Assembly: GCA_024401095.1 (NCBI GenBank)
Contig: JAKSLR010000009.1
Location: 1 to 64,000 of the forward strand
Direction of reading: 5' to 3'
Source of the DNA: Bacteroidaceae bacterium
Lineage (GTDB): Bacteria > Bacteroidota > Bacteroidia > Bacteroidales > Bacteroidaceae
DNA length: 64,000 bases
In this document: piece by piece, positions 25,294-34,450 of the stretch
How positions within the stretch are numbered: position 1 is the first letter of the stretch
Layout: the number at the start of each line of letters is the position of its first letter
The notes under the pieces: generated by a model
Seen by the model: the letters and a program-made list of their open reading frames with translations, nothing else
Database searches by the model: none
Told to the model about the DNA's origin: nothing
Program-made: the position numbers and the translations under genes

Positions 25294-26070
25294 ATGTATC
25301 TTTTAGCTGTAGATATGGGTAACACCAACATTGTAGTTGGTGTTCTCAATGAAACAGAAGTTGTACAGTCTATTCGTTTGTCTACAGACCGTCGAAAAAC
25401 AAATTTTGAATTTCTCATTCAGCTTCGTCAGCTTTTGGAGGTGTTCCATATAGATGTCAAGGACATTTCTGATGGTATTCTCTCTTCTGTGGTGCCGGAA
25501 CTTACTCTTCAGGTAAGCTGGGCTATGGAACAATTGCTAGGCAAGAAAATTCTGACTTTGGGTAATCCCGAGGTCAAGACTGGTCTTGTCATTGACATAG
25601 AGAATCCTTCTACGTTAGGCAAAGACCGTATTGCCGATGCTGTGGGTGCACTTCATGAGTACCCTGTTCCGCTTATGATTGTAGATATGGGCACTGCTAC
25701 CACTATCAGTGTCATCAGTAAGGAAAAGAAGCATATTGGCGGAATGATCATTCCAGGTGTGAGAACTTCATTGAACTCCTTGAGTGAACATGCATCGCAG
25801 TTGCCTTTCATTCCGATTGAAGCGCCAAACCATCTTATCGGTAGAAATACGGTGGATTGCATGAAAAGCGGTGTGTTGTACGGAAATGCCAGCATGATAG
25901 ATGGCTTGATTGACAGGATTGCAGAACAGATAGGCGAGGAGCCTACCGTGGTGGCAACAGGAGGTCTAAGTCAGCTTATTACGCCTTACTGTAAGCATCG
26001 TGTCATTTATGAGGAAAACCTGCTTTTGAAGGGACTCTATTACATTTATAAGGAAAACTGTAAAAAATGA
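25294..26070 (+). CDS. coaX: Type III pantothenate kinase
   Basis: 258 residues. The ASKHA-fold phosphate loop D-M-G-N-T-N-I-V-V-G is at the N-terminus, G-K-D-R-I-A-D-A and V-D-M-G-T-A-T-T in the middle, and V-V-A-T-G-G-L-S near the end. It catalyses the first step of CoA synthesis and is not inhibited by CoA in characterised relatives. It follows coaBC after 29 bases, grouping CoA synthesis genes, and overlaps the next transporter gene by four bases. Confidence 0.95.
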   Translation: MYLLAVDMGNTNIVVGVLNETEVVQSIRLSTDRRKTNFEFLIQLRQLLEVFHIDVKDISDGILSSVVPELTLQVSWAMEQLLGKKILTLGNPEVKTGLVIDIENPSTLGKDRIADAVGALHEYPVPLMIVDMGTATTISVISKEKKHIGGMIIPGVRTSLNSLSEHASQLPFIPIEAPNHLIGRNTVDCMKSGVLYGNASMIDGLIDRIAEQIGEEPTVVATGGLSQLITPYCKHRVIYEENLLLKGLYYIYKENCKK

Positions 26071-26981
26071 CAGAGCGTAAGGATAGTGTCTTGTTGGGAC
26101 ACTTGTCTCTCATTGCCTGTAATGTGGTATGGGGGGTCATGGCTCCGTTCTCTAAGGATGTCATGAATACCGGCATGATTTCTGCCTGGTCACTTTCTGG
26201 AGCTCGTGTGGTAGGTGGTGCCTTGGTGTTTTGGCTTATTAGCTTACTGGTTCCTGATAAATGGTTGAAGCACGAGAGGGTAGAGAAGGCAGATTTGTTA
26301 CAGTTGTTTTGGGCTTCCATGCTGCTCATGGTGGCTTCCATGTCTCTGAACATTGTAGGAACGAAATATACCAGCCCTATTGATGCTACTGTAGTATGCA
26401 GTATAACACCAGTCCTTACGCTTATATTCTCGGCCTTCCTCATTCATGAGAAGATAACCTGGCTGAAGACCTTAGGTGTGGCACTGGGCTTTGCTGGTGT
26501 CTTGGCTTTTATCTTTAATGGTCAGTCAAATGTGGCTACCCAAGCGGAAAATCCGATGCTGGGTAATGCACTTTGCTTCCTTTCTCAGGTTTGTGGTGCA
26601 CTTTATCTGGTTTTATTTGGAAAAGTCTTGCGTAAGTACTCTTCCTTTACTGCCATGAAATGGATGTTCTTGATGTCTGCAGTGGTAATGTTTCCTTTTT
26701 TGATTACCGGATTTATGGAGACTCAATGGATGGACTTGCCGATGAGTGGATGGTTTGATATAGCATTCATTGTGCTTATAGGCAGTGTACTGTGCTATCT
26801 GCTGTTGCCTTTTGGTCAGCGTACCGTTTCACCTACAGCTGTTGCCATGTATAATTATCTTCGTCCTGTAGCTAGTGCTGTTCTTTCTATATTAATGGGA
26901 CTGGCACTTCTGGATTGGCAAACTTCATTCTACTCTGTTCTTATTTTTGCAGGTGTTTATCTGGTGAACAGAAAGAAGTAA
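26067..26981 (+). CDS. EamA/DMT-family transporter
   Basis: 304 residues with about ten hydrophobic segments and two EamA repeats (N-terminal V-V-W-G-V-M-A-P-F-S-K; second half starting near L-C-F-L-S-Q-V-C-G-A-L-Y). DMT proteins move small metabolites across the inner membrane; the substrate cannot be read from sequence. Its ATG overlaps the coaX stop (ATGA), so coupling to pantothenate phosphorylation is likely; a link to pantothenate or a related metabolite is only a guess. Confidence 0.88.
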   Translation: MTERKDSVLLGHLSLIACNVVWGVMAPFSKDVMNTGMISAWSLSGARVVGGALVFWLISLLVPDKWLKHERVEKADLLQLFWASMLLMVASMSLNIVGTKYTSPIDATVVCSITPVLTLIFSAFLIHEKITWLKTLGVALGFAGVLAFIFNGQSNVATQAENPMLGNALCFLSQVCGALYLVLFGKVLRKYSSFTAMKWMFLMSAVVMFPFLITGFMETQWMDLPMSGWFDIAFIVLIGSVLCYLLLPFGQRTVSPTAVAMYNYLRPVASAVLSILMGLALLDWQTSFYSVLIFAGVYLVNRKK

Positions 26982-27012
26982 ACGCTTTTGATTATCTGAT
27001 ATAATAGTGAAA

Positions 27013-27048
27013 GAAAAAAAGCCGCTTCCCAATGGGAGGCGGCTTTTT
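27013..27048. terminator. Bidirectional terminator
   Basis: Stem AAAAAGCCGC/GCGGCTTTTT extended by TCCC/GGGA with mismatches and a short AAT loop. It lies between the converging DMT transporter and TonB-dependent receptor genes and has A and T runs on both sides. Confidence 0.9.
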
Positions 27049-27067
27049 ATGATTAATGTGTAATTAA

Positions 27068-30000
27068 TTACAAGCTGAAGATATACTTCAAACCGATCTG
27101 CAACTTCCAGCACTGAGCGTAGTTCTTGTATGTGCTGTAAGTCTCTTTCATGAAGTTACCATCCTTATCCTTGTTCATAGAGAACATAGGAACATTGTTT
27201 GTATCCTTACCCTCATACTTCAAAGGAGAGATAGTGTATGTGGTGTTACCACAGTACTTAGGAATACCCCAAGAAGAGTTGATCATGTTACCGATGTTCT
27301 GGATGTCCAATGACAACTGGAACTTGTGATCAGTCTTGCCAACCTTGAAACCAAGATCCTGAGTCAGACGGAAATCGAAACGGTGCAACCAAGGAGCACG
27401 TGCAGCAAATGCTTCTGCATATTCACCCTTGTGGTTCTTCAGGTAGCTGTCCTGCTCAACAAATGCCCAGAATGCCTTACGCTGTGCACCATTTTCATCA
27501 TTCTTGAATACGATTTCGTTATCGTTTGCAGGAATGTACATCAAGTCGTTGGTGATACCATCACCGTTCATGTCATTAGAGTACATTACAGAGTTACCAG
27601 AGTAGCTGAAGCCCTGATAGAACAGGTTCAAGTTTGTACCACGAAGGATACCCAACTTATATGGCAAATAGTAGCCAACAGAAGCGATAACCTTGTCAGG
27701 AGTTACATACTGAGAACGCTGAACTGTAGGGTGGTTAGGGCCATCAATTACGTAAGTACCCTGCCAAGTAGAATATGGGTCAGAACCTGGAAGACCTGAG
27801 ATCTCCTTAGATTCAGTCTTGGTATAAGCCAGCATCAACTTTAAGTTCTCAACTGGCTCCATGTTTGCAGTGATATTGAAGGTATAACCATAACCCTTGT
27901 TGGTATTCTCCAACATTACAGTATTATAAGAACCTGTATAGAACATGTTGCTCTTATCAAACATAGGACGGTTGTCTGCACCACCGAACTTTGCGGTTGG
28001 CTCCTTCAGGTTGATGTTGTTAACGAAACATGCACTGATGTTCTTGGTGTACATGAATTCACCGGTCAAAGTGAATGGGAAAGAAGTAGGTACCTGATAG
28101 TCAACACCGATAGATGACTTCCAAACCTGTGGCATCTTGAAATCAGAAGCTACACCAGAAATGGTTGAGCTTGCTACGTGCTTGTCGTCAGTGATCTGAG
28201 TTGGTACACCCAAAGCCTTAACGATTTCTTCCTGAGTTGTAAGGAACTTACCGCCAGAGACTAACTTCTGAAGATCTGCACCAGTAATGTTCTTAACCAA
28301 GTTCTGCACAAGTGCAGCATTGGTTGGCATGTTGGTGAAGAATACCAATGGCAGACGACCAGTGAAGAGACCTGTACCACCACGAACCTTCAAGCTCTTG
28401 TCACCAAATACGTCCCAAGAGAAACCAATACGTGGAGAAACCTGCATCTTATTGTTTGGCCACTTACCAGTATCTACCTTCTGGCCGTTGAAGTCAAGAG
28501 CGTAGATAGCCTTGTTGGTAGCAATATCAGAGTTGTCAAACAACATAGTATCGAAACGTACACCGTAGTTAACCTTCAGGTTGTCGTTTACGTTCCAGTC
28601 ATCCTGGAGGTAGAAGCCAAGCTGGTTGAAGGTAACCTGTGCATTAGGGTTTGCAACACCGTTGAAACCGTAACATACAGCAGCAGCTTCTGGCTTGCAG
28701 TCAATGAAGTCCTGAAGAGTAGAGAAACGATAATAACCAGTAGCATTACGCATGTAAGCGTTGTTTGCATACTGATGCTCGTAGCTAACACCTGCCAAGA
28801 TGTTGTGTGAACCCAAAGTGTACTTGAAGTCATCCTTTACATTGAAGATCTTGTTGTGTACACCATTATTATAGGTAAAGAGCTCGTAACCTGCTGACAT
28901 GTAGTGGTGGTTGTTGCCATCCATGATATCGATGAATGGGAACAGGCTTGAGTTAGAACCACGGATATCCTCAATGTTAGAATAGGTAGCCAGCAACTGG
29001 TTAGAGATGTTGTTACCGAAACGGCTGTTCAAGTCAAGTGACCAAGACTGAACCTTGTTGTCCATTGAGTACATAGAGTTAGCGAATGCCATAGAAGTTT
29101 CACCAACACGGTTAGTGTTACGGTCACGAGTACCAGCATCACAAGAGTTACCGTTAGGTGCATTCCAAGCCATGTTCTTGGTGTTGTTGAAACGCAATGC
29201 CAAGTGATGTGCATCGTTGATGTTCCAATCCAAACGAGCCAAGATCTTGCTGTTAGACTCATCACCAGGGAAATCTGTAGCAGAACCTGGCTCATAGCCG
29301 TACTTGTCACGAAGAATACCTGCAACAGTATTCATATCCTGAATAGTACAGTTTGATTCCATACCAGGACCATTGTGACCCTTAGCGTGGTACTTGATAA
29401 CCTGACCAGGAGTCATCTCCTTTTCATAGTTTACGAAGTAGAACAACTTGTTCTTGATGATAGGACCACCCAAAGTGAAACCGTAAGTCTTTACAGATTC
29501 TTCTGGACGATCGCCCAAATCCTCACCGTTGATCTTGTTACCGCGCATATCCTGGTTACGATAGAAGGTATATGCAGTACCCTTAATGGTGTTAGTACCA
29601 GACTTTGTGATAGCATTAACACCACCACCGATGAAGTTAGTCTGACGAACATCGAAAGGAGCAACTACAACCTGGATTTCCTCGATAGCATCCAAAGAAA
29701 CTGGGTTGCCACCACCAGGGAGAGCTGAGCTCAAACCGAAGTTGTTGTTGAAGTTAGCACCATCAATGGTGAAGTTTGCAGAACGACCGTCACCACCAGC
29801 GAAACTCATACCACCACCAGAATATGGAGACATACGAGTAACATCAGAGATAGAACGGGTAACTGTAGGCATGTTTGTAATTGCCTCGTTGTTAATGTTG
29901 ATAGAAGCACCAGTCTTCTGGCTGCTGAACTTTGAACGAGTAGCAATAACCATTACCTCTTGCAACACTTCAGCGTTTTCCTTCATCTCGGTGTTGAAGT

Positions 30001-30307
30001 GAGTAGGATCACCCAAATTCAAAGTAACACCGGTATAAGCAACAGTCTGGTAACCTACGTAAGAGATCTCAATCTTGTAAGGACCTCCGGTACGCATACC
30101 CTGAATGTTGTAACGACCGTCAATGTTGGTAATAGTACCATAGTGTGTACCAGAAGGCTCGTGTACAGCCTGCACGGTAGCACCAATGATTGGCTCGTTA
30201 CCATCTGTAACCAAACCAGTCAAAGCAGCTGTAGTTACCTGCGCATTTGCAACAGATGCAATCATAGCAAGAACTGCAACCAGCAAAAATTTAACTTTCT
30301 TAAACAT
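27068..30307 (-). CDS. Oar-like TonB-dependent outer-membrane receptor
   Basis: 1079 residues. Signal peptide ending A-N-A-Q, an N-terminal carboxypeptidase-regulatory domain (L-T-G-L-V-T-D-G-N-E-P-I-I-G-A-T-V), a plug domain (T-R-S-I-S-D-V-T-R-M-S-P, I-D-G-A-N-F-N-N-N-F-G, I-E-E-I-Q-V-V-V-A-P-F-D-V-R), and a long barrel ending in I-F-S-L. The G-G-G-M/G-G-D-G-R-S-A-N-F-T segment and lack of a SusD partner fit the Oar/OmpA-related branch. The start at 30307 is chosen because a promoter box (30349-30356) lies upstream of it. The ligand is unknown; it may take up or export-anchor a peptide or protein. Confidence 0.92.
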   Translation of the reverse strand: MFKKVKFLLVAVLAMIASVANAQVTTAALTGLVTDGNEPIIGATVQAVHEPSGTHYGTITNIDGRYNIQGMRTGGPYKIEISYVGYQTVAYTGVTLNLGDPTHFNTEMKENAEVLQEVMVIATRSKFSSQKTGASININNEAITNMPTVTRSISDVTRMSPYSGGGMSFAGGDGRSANFTIDGANFNNNFGLSSALPGGGNPVSLDAIEEIQVVVAPFDVRQTNFIGGGVNAITKSGTNTIKGTAYTFYRNQDMRGNKINGEDLGDRPEESVKTYGFTLGGPIIKNKLFYFVNYEKEMTPGQVIKYHAKGHNGPGMESNCTIQDMNTVAGILRDKYGYEPGSATDFPGDESNSKILARLDWNINDAHHLALRFNNTKNMAWNAPNGNSCDAGTRDRNTNRVGETSMAFANSMYSMDNKVQSWSLDLNSRFGNNISNQLLATYSNIEDIRGSNSSLFPFIDIMDGNNHHYMSAGYELFTYNNGVHNKIFNVKDDFKYTLGSHNILAGVSYEHQYANNAYMRNATGYYRFSTLQDFIDCKPEAAAVCYGFNGVANPNAQVTFNQLGFYLQDDWNVNDNLKVNYGVRFDTMLFDNSDIATNKAIYALDFNGQKVDTGKWPNNKMQVSPRIGFSWDVFGDKSLKVRGGTGLFTGRLPLVFFTNMPTNAALVQNLVKNITGADLQKLVSGGKFLTTQEEIVKALGVPTQITDDKHVASSTISGVASDFKMPQVWKSSIGVDYQVPTSFPFTLTGEFMYTKNISACFVNNINLKEPTAKFGGADNRPMFDKSNMFYTGSYNTVMLENTNKGYGYTFNITANMEPVENLKLMLAYTKTESKEISGLPGSDPYSTWQGTYVIDGPNHPTVQRSQYVTPDKVIASVGYYLPYKLGILRGTNLNLFYQGFSYSGNSVMYSNDMNGDGITNDLMYIPANDNEIVFKNDENGAQRKAFWAFVEQDSYLKNHKGEYAEAFAARAPWLHRFDFRLTQDLGFKVGKTDHKFQLSLDIQNIGNMINSSWGIPKYCGNTTYTISPLKYEGKDTNNVPMFSMNKDKDGNFMKETYSTYKNYAQCWKLQIGLKYIFSL

Positions 30308-30348
30308 AACTATGTTAATTAGTGAATAATGTGTTATAAATTCGGGTG

Positions 30349-30356
30349 CAAAGATA
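30349..30356 (-). promoter_or_regulatory. -7 promoter box for the Oar-like gene
   Basis: TATCTTTG followed by CACCC on the minus strand, 42 bases before the ATG. Confidence 0.65.
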
Positions 30357-30454
30357 GGCATTAATTGTGAAATAATCTTTAAAAGCAGATTAAAAAATAG
30401 TTACATTCGTCTTTTTTATTTTCCATTTCGTATTAAATAAAGGAGAATTATTTG

Positions 30455-30462
30455 TACCTTCG
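30455..30462 (+). promoter_or_regulatory. -7-like box for aroA
   Basis: TACCTTCG followed by CACCC differs from TAnnTTTG at one base and lies 18 bases before the aroA ATG. Confidence 0.5.
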
Positions 30463-30480
30463 CACCCAATTAAGAAGAAA

Positions 30481-31752
30481 ATGATGATTTACAAAGTAAA
30501 ACCACCGTCACAACCGATGCGTGAACGGATTGATCTGCCTGCCAGCAAAAGCATCAGCAATAGGGTCTTGATTATCCGTGCATTAAGTGGCTGCGACTTT
30601 CAGATAAACAATTTGTCCAACTGCGATGATACAAATGTCATGCTGGCTGGATTAAAAGATATGCCGGAAACCATCGATGTAGGGGCTGCCGGCACCAGTA
30701 TGCGTTTTCTTACTGCCTACCTTGCTCAACTTGATGGACAGGAACATGTCATTACTGGATCTGCCCGTATGAAACAGCGTCCTATTAAGGTGTTAGTGAA
30801 TGCGTTACGTTCTTTGGGTGCAGATATAGAGTATCTGGAAGAGGTGGGCTTCCCTCCTTTGAAAATCCGTGGAAAGAAACTTAATTGCCAAGCTGTTTTA
30901 GAGATGGATGGTAGCGTCAGCTCTCAGTATATTTCTGCGATGTTGATGATTGGCCCTATGTTGGAAAGTGGGTTGAAGCTCAGGTTGAATGGAGAAATTG
31001 CTTCCCGTCCATATATTGATATGACATTGGCATTAATGCGTCATTTCGGTGCAAAGGCAAAATGGGTTGAGAATGTTCCTGTCATTGATGTTGAGCCAGT
31101 TCCTTATTCTTTCTCTTTGGATTCCTTTACGGTGGAACCCGATTGGAGTGCTGCTGCTTTCTGGCTGGAAATCATGGCTTTGAGAAATAATCAGGATGAG
31201 GATCGGCTGATTCTTCCGGGCTTGTCGGAAAATAGTCTTCAAGGAGATAGCGTTGTTCGTAACCTGTTTTTTGGTTGTGGCTGTTTTTTGAACATGGCTG
31301 ATCATACTTTGGTCTCAGAATCAAAGATAAAAGATATTGGTAATCTTGTCAACAATTTCTCCAAATGTCCAGATTTAGCTCAAGCTATGGTGGTAGCTTG
31401 CTGCATGAATGATATTCCATTTGTGTTCTCTGGTCTGGAGAGTTTGCACATCAAAGAAACCGATCGTATTGCGGCCTTGAAAAACGAATTGGCAAAACTT
31501 GGATTTGTTCTTCATGGAGGCGATGGAGCAGAAGAAGGAACATTGATTTGGCAGCGTGGCTCATGCAAAAAGACAAAGCAGCCGGTGATAGAAACTTATA
31601 AGGATCATCGAATGGCTATGGCATTTGCTCCTTGTTGTATCAAGACTGGTGAGATTTGCATAGCAGAACCAGAGGTGGTGACAAAATCATATCCTTCTTT
31701 CTGGGAAGACTTGAAGAAGGTGGGCTTTAGCATAGAGGAGGTTGAGGAATGA
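30481..31752 (+). CDS. aroA: 3-phosphoshikimate 1-carboxyvinyltransferase
   Basis: 423 residues. Typical EPSP synthase segments: L-P-A-S-K-S-I-S-N-R near the start, N-L-S-N-C-D-D-T, G-A-A-G-T-S-M-R-F, D-G-S-V-S-S-Q-Y-I-S-A-M-L, and E-T-D-R-I-A-A-L near the end, plus Y-K-D-H-R-M-A-M-A. It makes 5-enolpyruvylshikimate-3-phosphate for aromatic amino acids. Several loops differ from the E. coli type, as is common in Bacteroidetes. A second ATG follows directly at 30484. The stop overlaps the next ATG. Confidence 0.95.
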   Translation: MMIYKVKPPSQPMRERIDLPASKSISNRVLIIRALSGCDFQINNLSNCDDTNVMLAGLKDMPETIDVGAAGTSMRFLTAYLAQLDGQEHVITGSARMKQRPIKVLVNALRSLGADIEYLEEVGFPPLKIRGKKLNCQAVLEMDGSVSSQYISAMLMIGPMLESGLKLRLNGEIASRPYIDMTLALMRHFGAKAKWVENVPVIDVEPVPYSFSLDSFTVEPDWSAAAFWLEIMALRNNQDEDRLILPGLSENSLQGDSVVRNLFFGCGCFLNMADHTLVSESKIKDIGNLVNNFSKCPDLAQAMVVACCMNDIPFVFSGLESLHIKETDRIAALKNELAKLGFVLHGGDGAEEGTLIWQRGSCKKTKQPVIETYKDHRMAMAFAPCCIKTGEICIAEPEVVTKSYPSFWEDLKKVGFSIEEVEE

Positions 31753-32183
31753 TTGTCATCGTAATATTGCTTGTTCTCCTGCTAATTGCTGCAGTCTTTG
31801 CCCTTGGACTGGGCTTCTTGCGTAACCGCAAGATTCAGAAACAGATAGAGAAGGGGGAACTGACAGAATATCCTAGTATTAAGCAAGTACAGGATATGGA
31901 ATGCTGTGGACAGCATGAAACGTGTGAGCGTGATAGCCTTTTAGCTGCAGTAAGTAAACAGATAGAGTATTATAACGATGAGGAGTTGGATCGTTTTCAA
32001 GGTCGTTTGTCTGATGAATACTCGGAGAATGAAATAGATGAATTTCGAGAAATTCTTTATACTATGCAGGAGGTGGAAGTTGCTGGCTGGGTGCGTTCTC
32101 TCCAGCTTCGTGCTGTAGAATTACCGGATGAATTGAAAGATGAGGTCTTCCTCATTGTGGGTGAACGAAGAATGAATAGCTGA
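31749..32183 (+). CDS. Membrane-anchored conserved hypothetical protein
   Basis: 144 residues. One N-terminal membrane helix (residues 2-23), a short basic stretch, then a cytoplasmic-looking acidic region with the cysteine motif E-C-C-G-Q-H-E-T-C-E near residue 55, and an acidic helical tail (Y-N-D-E-E-L-D-R-F, E-N-E-I-D-E-F). The C-C-G-x-H-x-x-C arrangement suggests a metal or Fe-S site, but I do not recognise a family. It overlaps aroA by four bases and ends one base before the metal ABC permease gene, so it may belong functionally to the latter. Confidence 0.7.
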   Translation: MIVIVILLVLLLIAAVFALGLGFLRNRKIQKQIEKGELTEYPSIKQVQDMECCGQHETCERDSLLAAVSKQIEYYNDEELDRFQGRLSDEYSENEIDEFREILYTMQEVEVAGWVRSLQLRAVELPDELKDEVFLIVGERRMNS

Positions 32184-32184
32184 T

Positions 32185-32988
32185 ATGGATATATTGCAAT
32201 ATGGTTTCTTTCAGAATGCTCTTCTGGGCAGTTTGCTGGCCAGCATACTTTGCGGACTGGTTGGGACTTATATTGTGACCCGTAGGCTTGTATTTATCAG
32301 TGGTGGTCTGACCCATGCCTCTTTTGGAGGAGTTGGAATCGGTGTCTTTTTGGGCATTAATCCAATTCTGTCAGCAATGGTGTTTACTGTCTTGAGTGCT
32401 TTTGGTGTGCAGTGGCTTAGTTCCAGAAATGATATGCGTGAAGATTCTGCTATAGCTGTTTTCTGGACATTGGGCATGAGTATTGGTGTCATATTCTGTT
32501 TTTTAAGCCCTTCATTTATGCCTGATTTGTCTTCCTACTTGTTTGGAAACATTCTGACTATTACTTACACAGATCTCTGGTCTTTGGGAGTGTTGACTGC
32601 CATAGCTTTATTAGCAGCTATCTTTTGTCTCCGTCCAATCATGTATATTGCTTTTGACAGAGAATTTGCCATGTCTCAGGGACTTCCTGTAAAGCTTGTA
32701 GAATATGTAATGGTGGGTTTCATTGCTCTCACCATTGTTGCTTGTCTCCGCATGGTGGGAATTGTGCTGGTTATTTCCTTGCTTACCATACCGCAGAGTA
32801 CAGCAAACCTTCTTACGCTGAGTTATAAGAAAATCATACTCTATTCCATCCTTATAGGGTGGCTAAGCTGTCTGGGAGGTCTTATGGCTTCTTATTACAT
32901 GAATGTACCTTCTGGAGCTTGCATTATCTTGGTTTCAGTTCTCATCTATGCGATCTGCAAACTATTAACAATTTTGAAAAACAAGTAA
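32185..32988 (+). CDS. Metal ABC transporter permease (ZnuB/MntB family)
   Basis: 267 residues with about eight hydrophobic helices and the ABC-3 family pattern [25 protein letters not shown], given here as part of the first third, and E-x-x-M-V-G-F-I-A. Relatives import Zn2+ or Mn2+/Fe2+ with a periplasmic binding protein and an ATPase. Neither partner is encoded nearby, so the permease is an orphan in this window; the partners may lie elsewhere. It sits between the Cys-motif membrane protein and tsaE. Confidence 0.88.
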   Translation: MDILQYGFFQNALLGSLLASILCGLVGTYIVTRRLVFISGGLTHASFGGVGIGVFLGINPILSAMVFTVLSAFGVQWLSSRNDMREDSAIAVFWTLGMSIGVIFCFLSPSFMPDLSSYLFGNILTITYTDLWSLGVLTAIALLAAIFCLRPIMYIAFDREFAMSQGLPVKLVEYVMVGFIALTIVACLRMVGIVLVISLLTIPQSTANLLTLSYKKIILYSILIGWLSCLGGLMASYYMNVPSGACIILVSVLIYAICKLLTILKNK

Positions 32989-32993
32989 TTATT

Positions 32994-33404
32994 ATGGAAA
33001 TAAAGATTGAATCCATTGACAGGATTGAGGAAGCTGCAAAAGAGTTTGTTGCCAACATGGGTGACAACACAGTGTTTGCTCTTTATGGTAGTATGGGTGC
33101 CGGAAAGACTACCTTCACAAAGGCTGTCTGTGAATGTCTGGGAGTAACAGACGTAATCAATTCGCCAACCTTTGCCATTGTCAATGAGTATCGTAGTGAT
33201 TCTGACGAACTGATTTACCATTTCGACTTTTATCGCATCAAGAAACTGGAAGAAGTCTATGATATGGGATACGAAGATTACTTTTACAGCGGAGCACTTT
33301 GTTTCATTGAGTGGCCAGAATTAATAGAAGGCTTGTTGCCTTTGGATGCTGTAAAGGTTGAGATTACCGAGCAGCCAGATGGTACTCGTTTGGTAAAGTT
33401 CTGA
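32994..33404 (+). CDS. tsaE: tRNA threonylcarbamoyladenosine synthesis ATPase TsaE
   Basis: 136 residues. Walker A motif G-S-M-G-A-G-K-T-T near residue 32, then [12 protein letters not shown] and the family pattern H-F-D-F-Y-R. TsaE works with TsaB and TsaD to make t6A37 in tRNAs that read ANN codons. The ATG at 32994 follows the permease stop by five bases; a longer open frame begins inside the permease gene but is not supported. The stop abuts the stop of the converging folB gene. Confidence 0.95.
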   Translation: MEIKIESIDRIEEAAKEFVANMGDNTVFALYGSMGAGKTTFTKAVCECLGVTDVINSPTFAIVNEYRSDSDELIYHFDFYRIKKLEEVYDMGYEDYFYSGALCFIEWPELIEGLLPLDAVKVEITEQPDGTRLVKF

Positions 33405-33776
33405 TTATCGTTCTGTGTGTAGGGTAATTCCTGCCAGTCCTTGTGCTCCGGTTCCTACTGGAGCATTTTCTTTTTCTATGGTAATGTCTACAGCCTGAGC
33501 GCAAGAATGAGCTTGATAAATATGCTGGCAGATTCTTCCGGCAACATGTTCCAGAAGCTGTGATGGAATCATCATTTCCTCCTTGGCAATCTGAAAGAGG
33601 TCTGCATAGCTGAGGGTATCCTGCAGCTCATCGGTCGTTGCTGCAGTTTCAACATCCATTTTTACTTTTAGGGATATAATGAAATACGCTCCTACGCGCT
33701 TTTCTTGAGGAAGTACCCCATGAAAGGCGTAAAAACGCAATTCTCTCAGATGTATGTAGCTTTCTTTAAATTTCAT
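33405..33776 (-). CDS. folB: Dihydroneopterin aldolase
   Basis: 123 residues, typical length. Y-I-H-L-R-E-L-R-F-Y-A-F-H-G-V-L-P-Q-E-K with the conserved Y-x-x-H-G-x-x-x-x-E pattern near the N-terminus, L-S-Y-A-D-L-F in the middle, and a C-terminal V-x-I-x-K-x-x-A-P-V strand. It cleaves dihydroneopterin in folate synthesis. The ATG at 33776 lies inside the stop region of the upstream gene (11-base overlap), so translation is probably coupled. The alternative start at 33803 would add nine residues. Confidence 0.93.
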   Translation of the reverse strand: MKFKESYIHLRELRFYAFHGVLPQEKRVGAYFIISLKVKMDVETAATTDELQDTLSYADLFQIAKEEMMIPSQLLEHVAGRICQHIYQAHSCAQAVDITIEKENAPVGTGAQGLAGITLHTER

Positions 33777-34440
33777 CAGCCCATTCTGTGGTATCAGAAC
33801 CATCTTTCAAGTATTTCTTCAATGCACGTTCAACACCTACTTTCCAGGTGTTTATATTGTCATTGTCGAACTGGAGTGAATCAACCAGTTTTAGAACTTG
33901 GCTAACAGGCATACGGTAACGCAGTACGCCAGAAATTAGCTTTGCATAATTCCAATACTCCTTGTTAAACTTTTCAGAAAGACCTTCAACAGTTGTCTTG
34001 TAGCCTCGTTTGTTCTGAAACTGGAAGTCATAGCGTTTCACACCATTCTCATCCAGGTTCTTGACAATGTGACCGGTAGTTACAGACTTAGGCAGGACAA
34101 TACCTTCTTCATCATCTTGAAGGCCTGTGAAGATTTCATAAGGATATCCGTTAAGCAATCCGACAAAGGCAACCCATTTTTCTTTGTTGTTCTGAAAACG
34201 CACCACATCACATTCCAGAGATTTTGGACGAATCTCGGTAATTTTAGGTTGTAAGGTAAGTGATGCCAGATCTTTTGCCACACGCCAGTCAAGCTGGGTT
34301 GGTGCTAATGCAAGGAATTCGCCAGACTCAGTACGAGGGGCATAGTTTTCCATCCATGCCTTTGCAACCATTTCGTCTCCTTCAAAAAAACGTAAGGTTG
34401 CCTCAAAAACTTCTTCTGTTGTATAGGTATTCTTCTCCAC
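33766..34440 (-). CDS. Short NrdJ-like protein lacking the ribonucleotide reductase core
   Basis: 224 residues. The first ~60 (T-T-E-E-V-F-E-A-T, F-F-E-G-D-E-M-V-A-K-A-W, D-W-R-V-A-K-D-L-A) match the start of B12-dependent (class II) ribonucleotide reductases of Bacteroidales. From about residue 72 it matches their C-terminal part: E-I-R-P-K-S-L-E-C-D-V-V-R-F-Q-N-N-K-E-K-W, P-Y-E-I-F-T-G-L, N-K-R-G-Y-K-T-T-V-E-G-L, W-N-Y-A-K-L-I-S-G-V-L-R-Y. The whole catalytic barrel, usually some 600 residues, is absent, and so is the cysteine-rich tail; only one Cys remains. It cannot be a reductase. It is either an internally deleted relic that stayed in frame or a repurposed regulator. It lies between dnaA and folB. 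Confidence 0.75.
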   Translation of the reverse strand: MEKNTYTTEEVFEATLRFFEGDEMVAKAWMENYAPRTESGEFLALAPTQLDWRVAKDLASLTLQPKITEIRPKSLECDVVRFQNNKEKWVAFVGLLNGYPYEIFTGLQDDEEGIVLPKSVTTGHIVKNLDENGVKRYDFQFQNKRGYKTTVEGLSEKFNKEYWNYAKLISGVLRYRMPVSQVLKLVDSLQFDNDNINTWKVGVERALKKYLKDGSDTTEWADEI

Positions 34441-34450
34441 TTCTGCTCAA

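Noticed and set aside
27326..30322. Several long open frames on the plus strand opposite the Oar-like receptor
   Set aside because: They lie within the well-supported receptor gene, have no domain patterns, and are the expected antisense shadows of its codon use.
30308..30361. Longer N-terminus for the Oar-like receptor
   Set aside because: The extension crosses the promoter box at 30349-30356; the ATG at 30307 gives a clean signal peptide.
33405..33803. Longer folB start at 33803
   Set aside because: It would extend further into the NrdJ-like gene; the ATG at 33776 gives the usual folB N-terminus. It remains possible.
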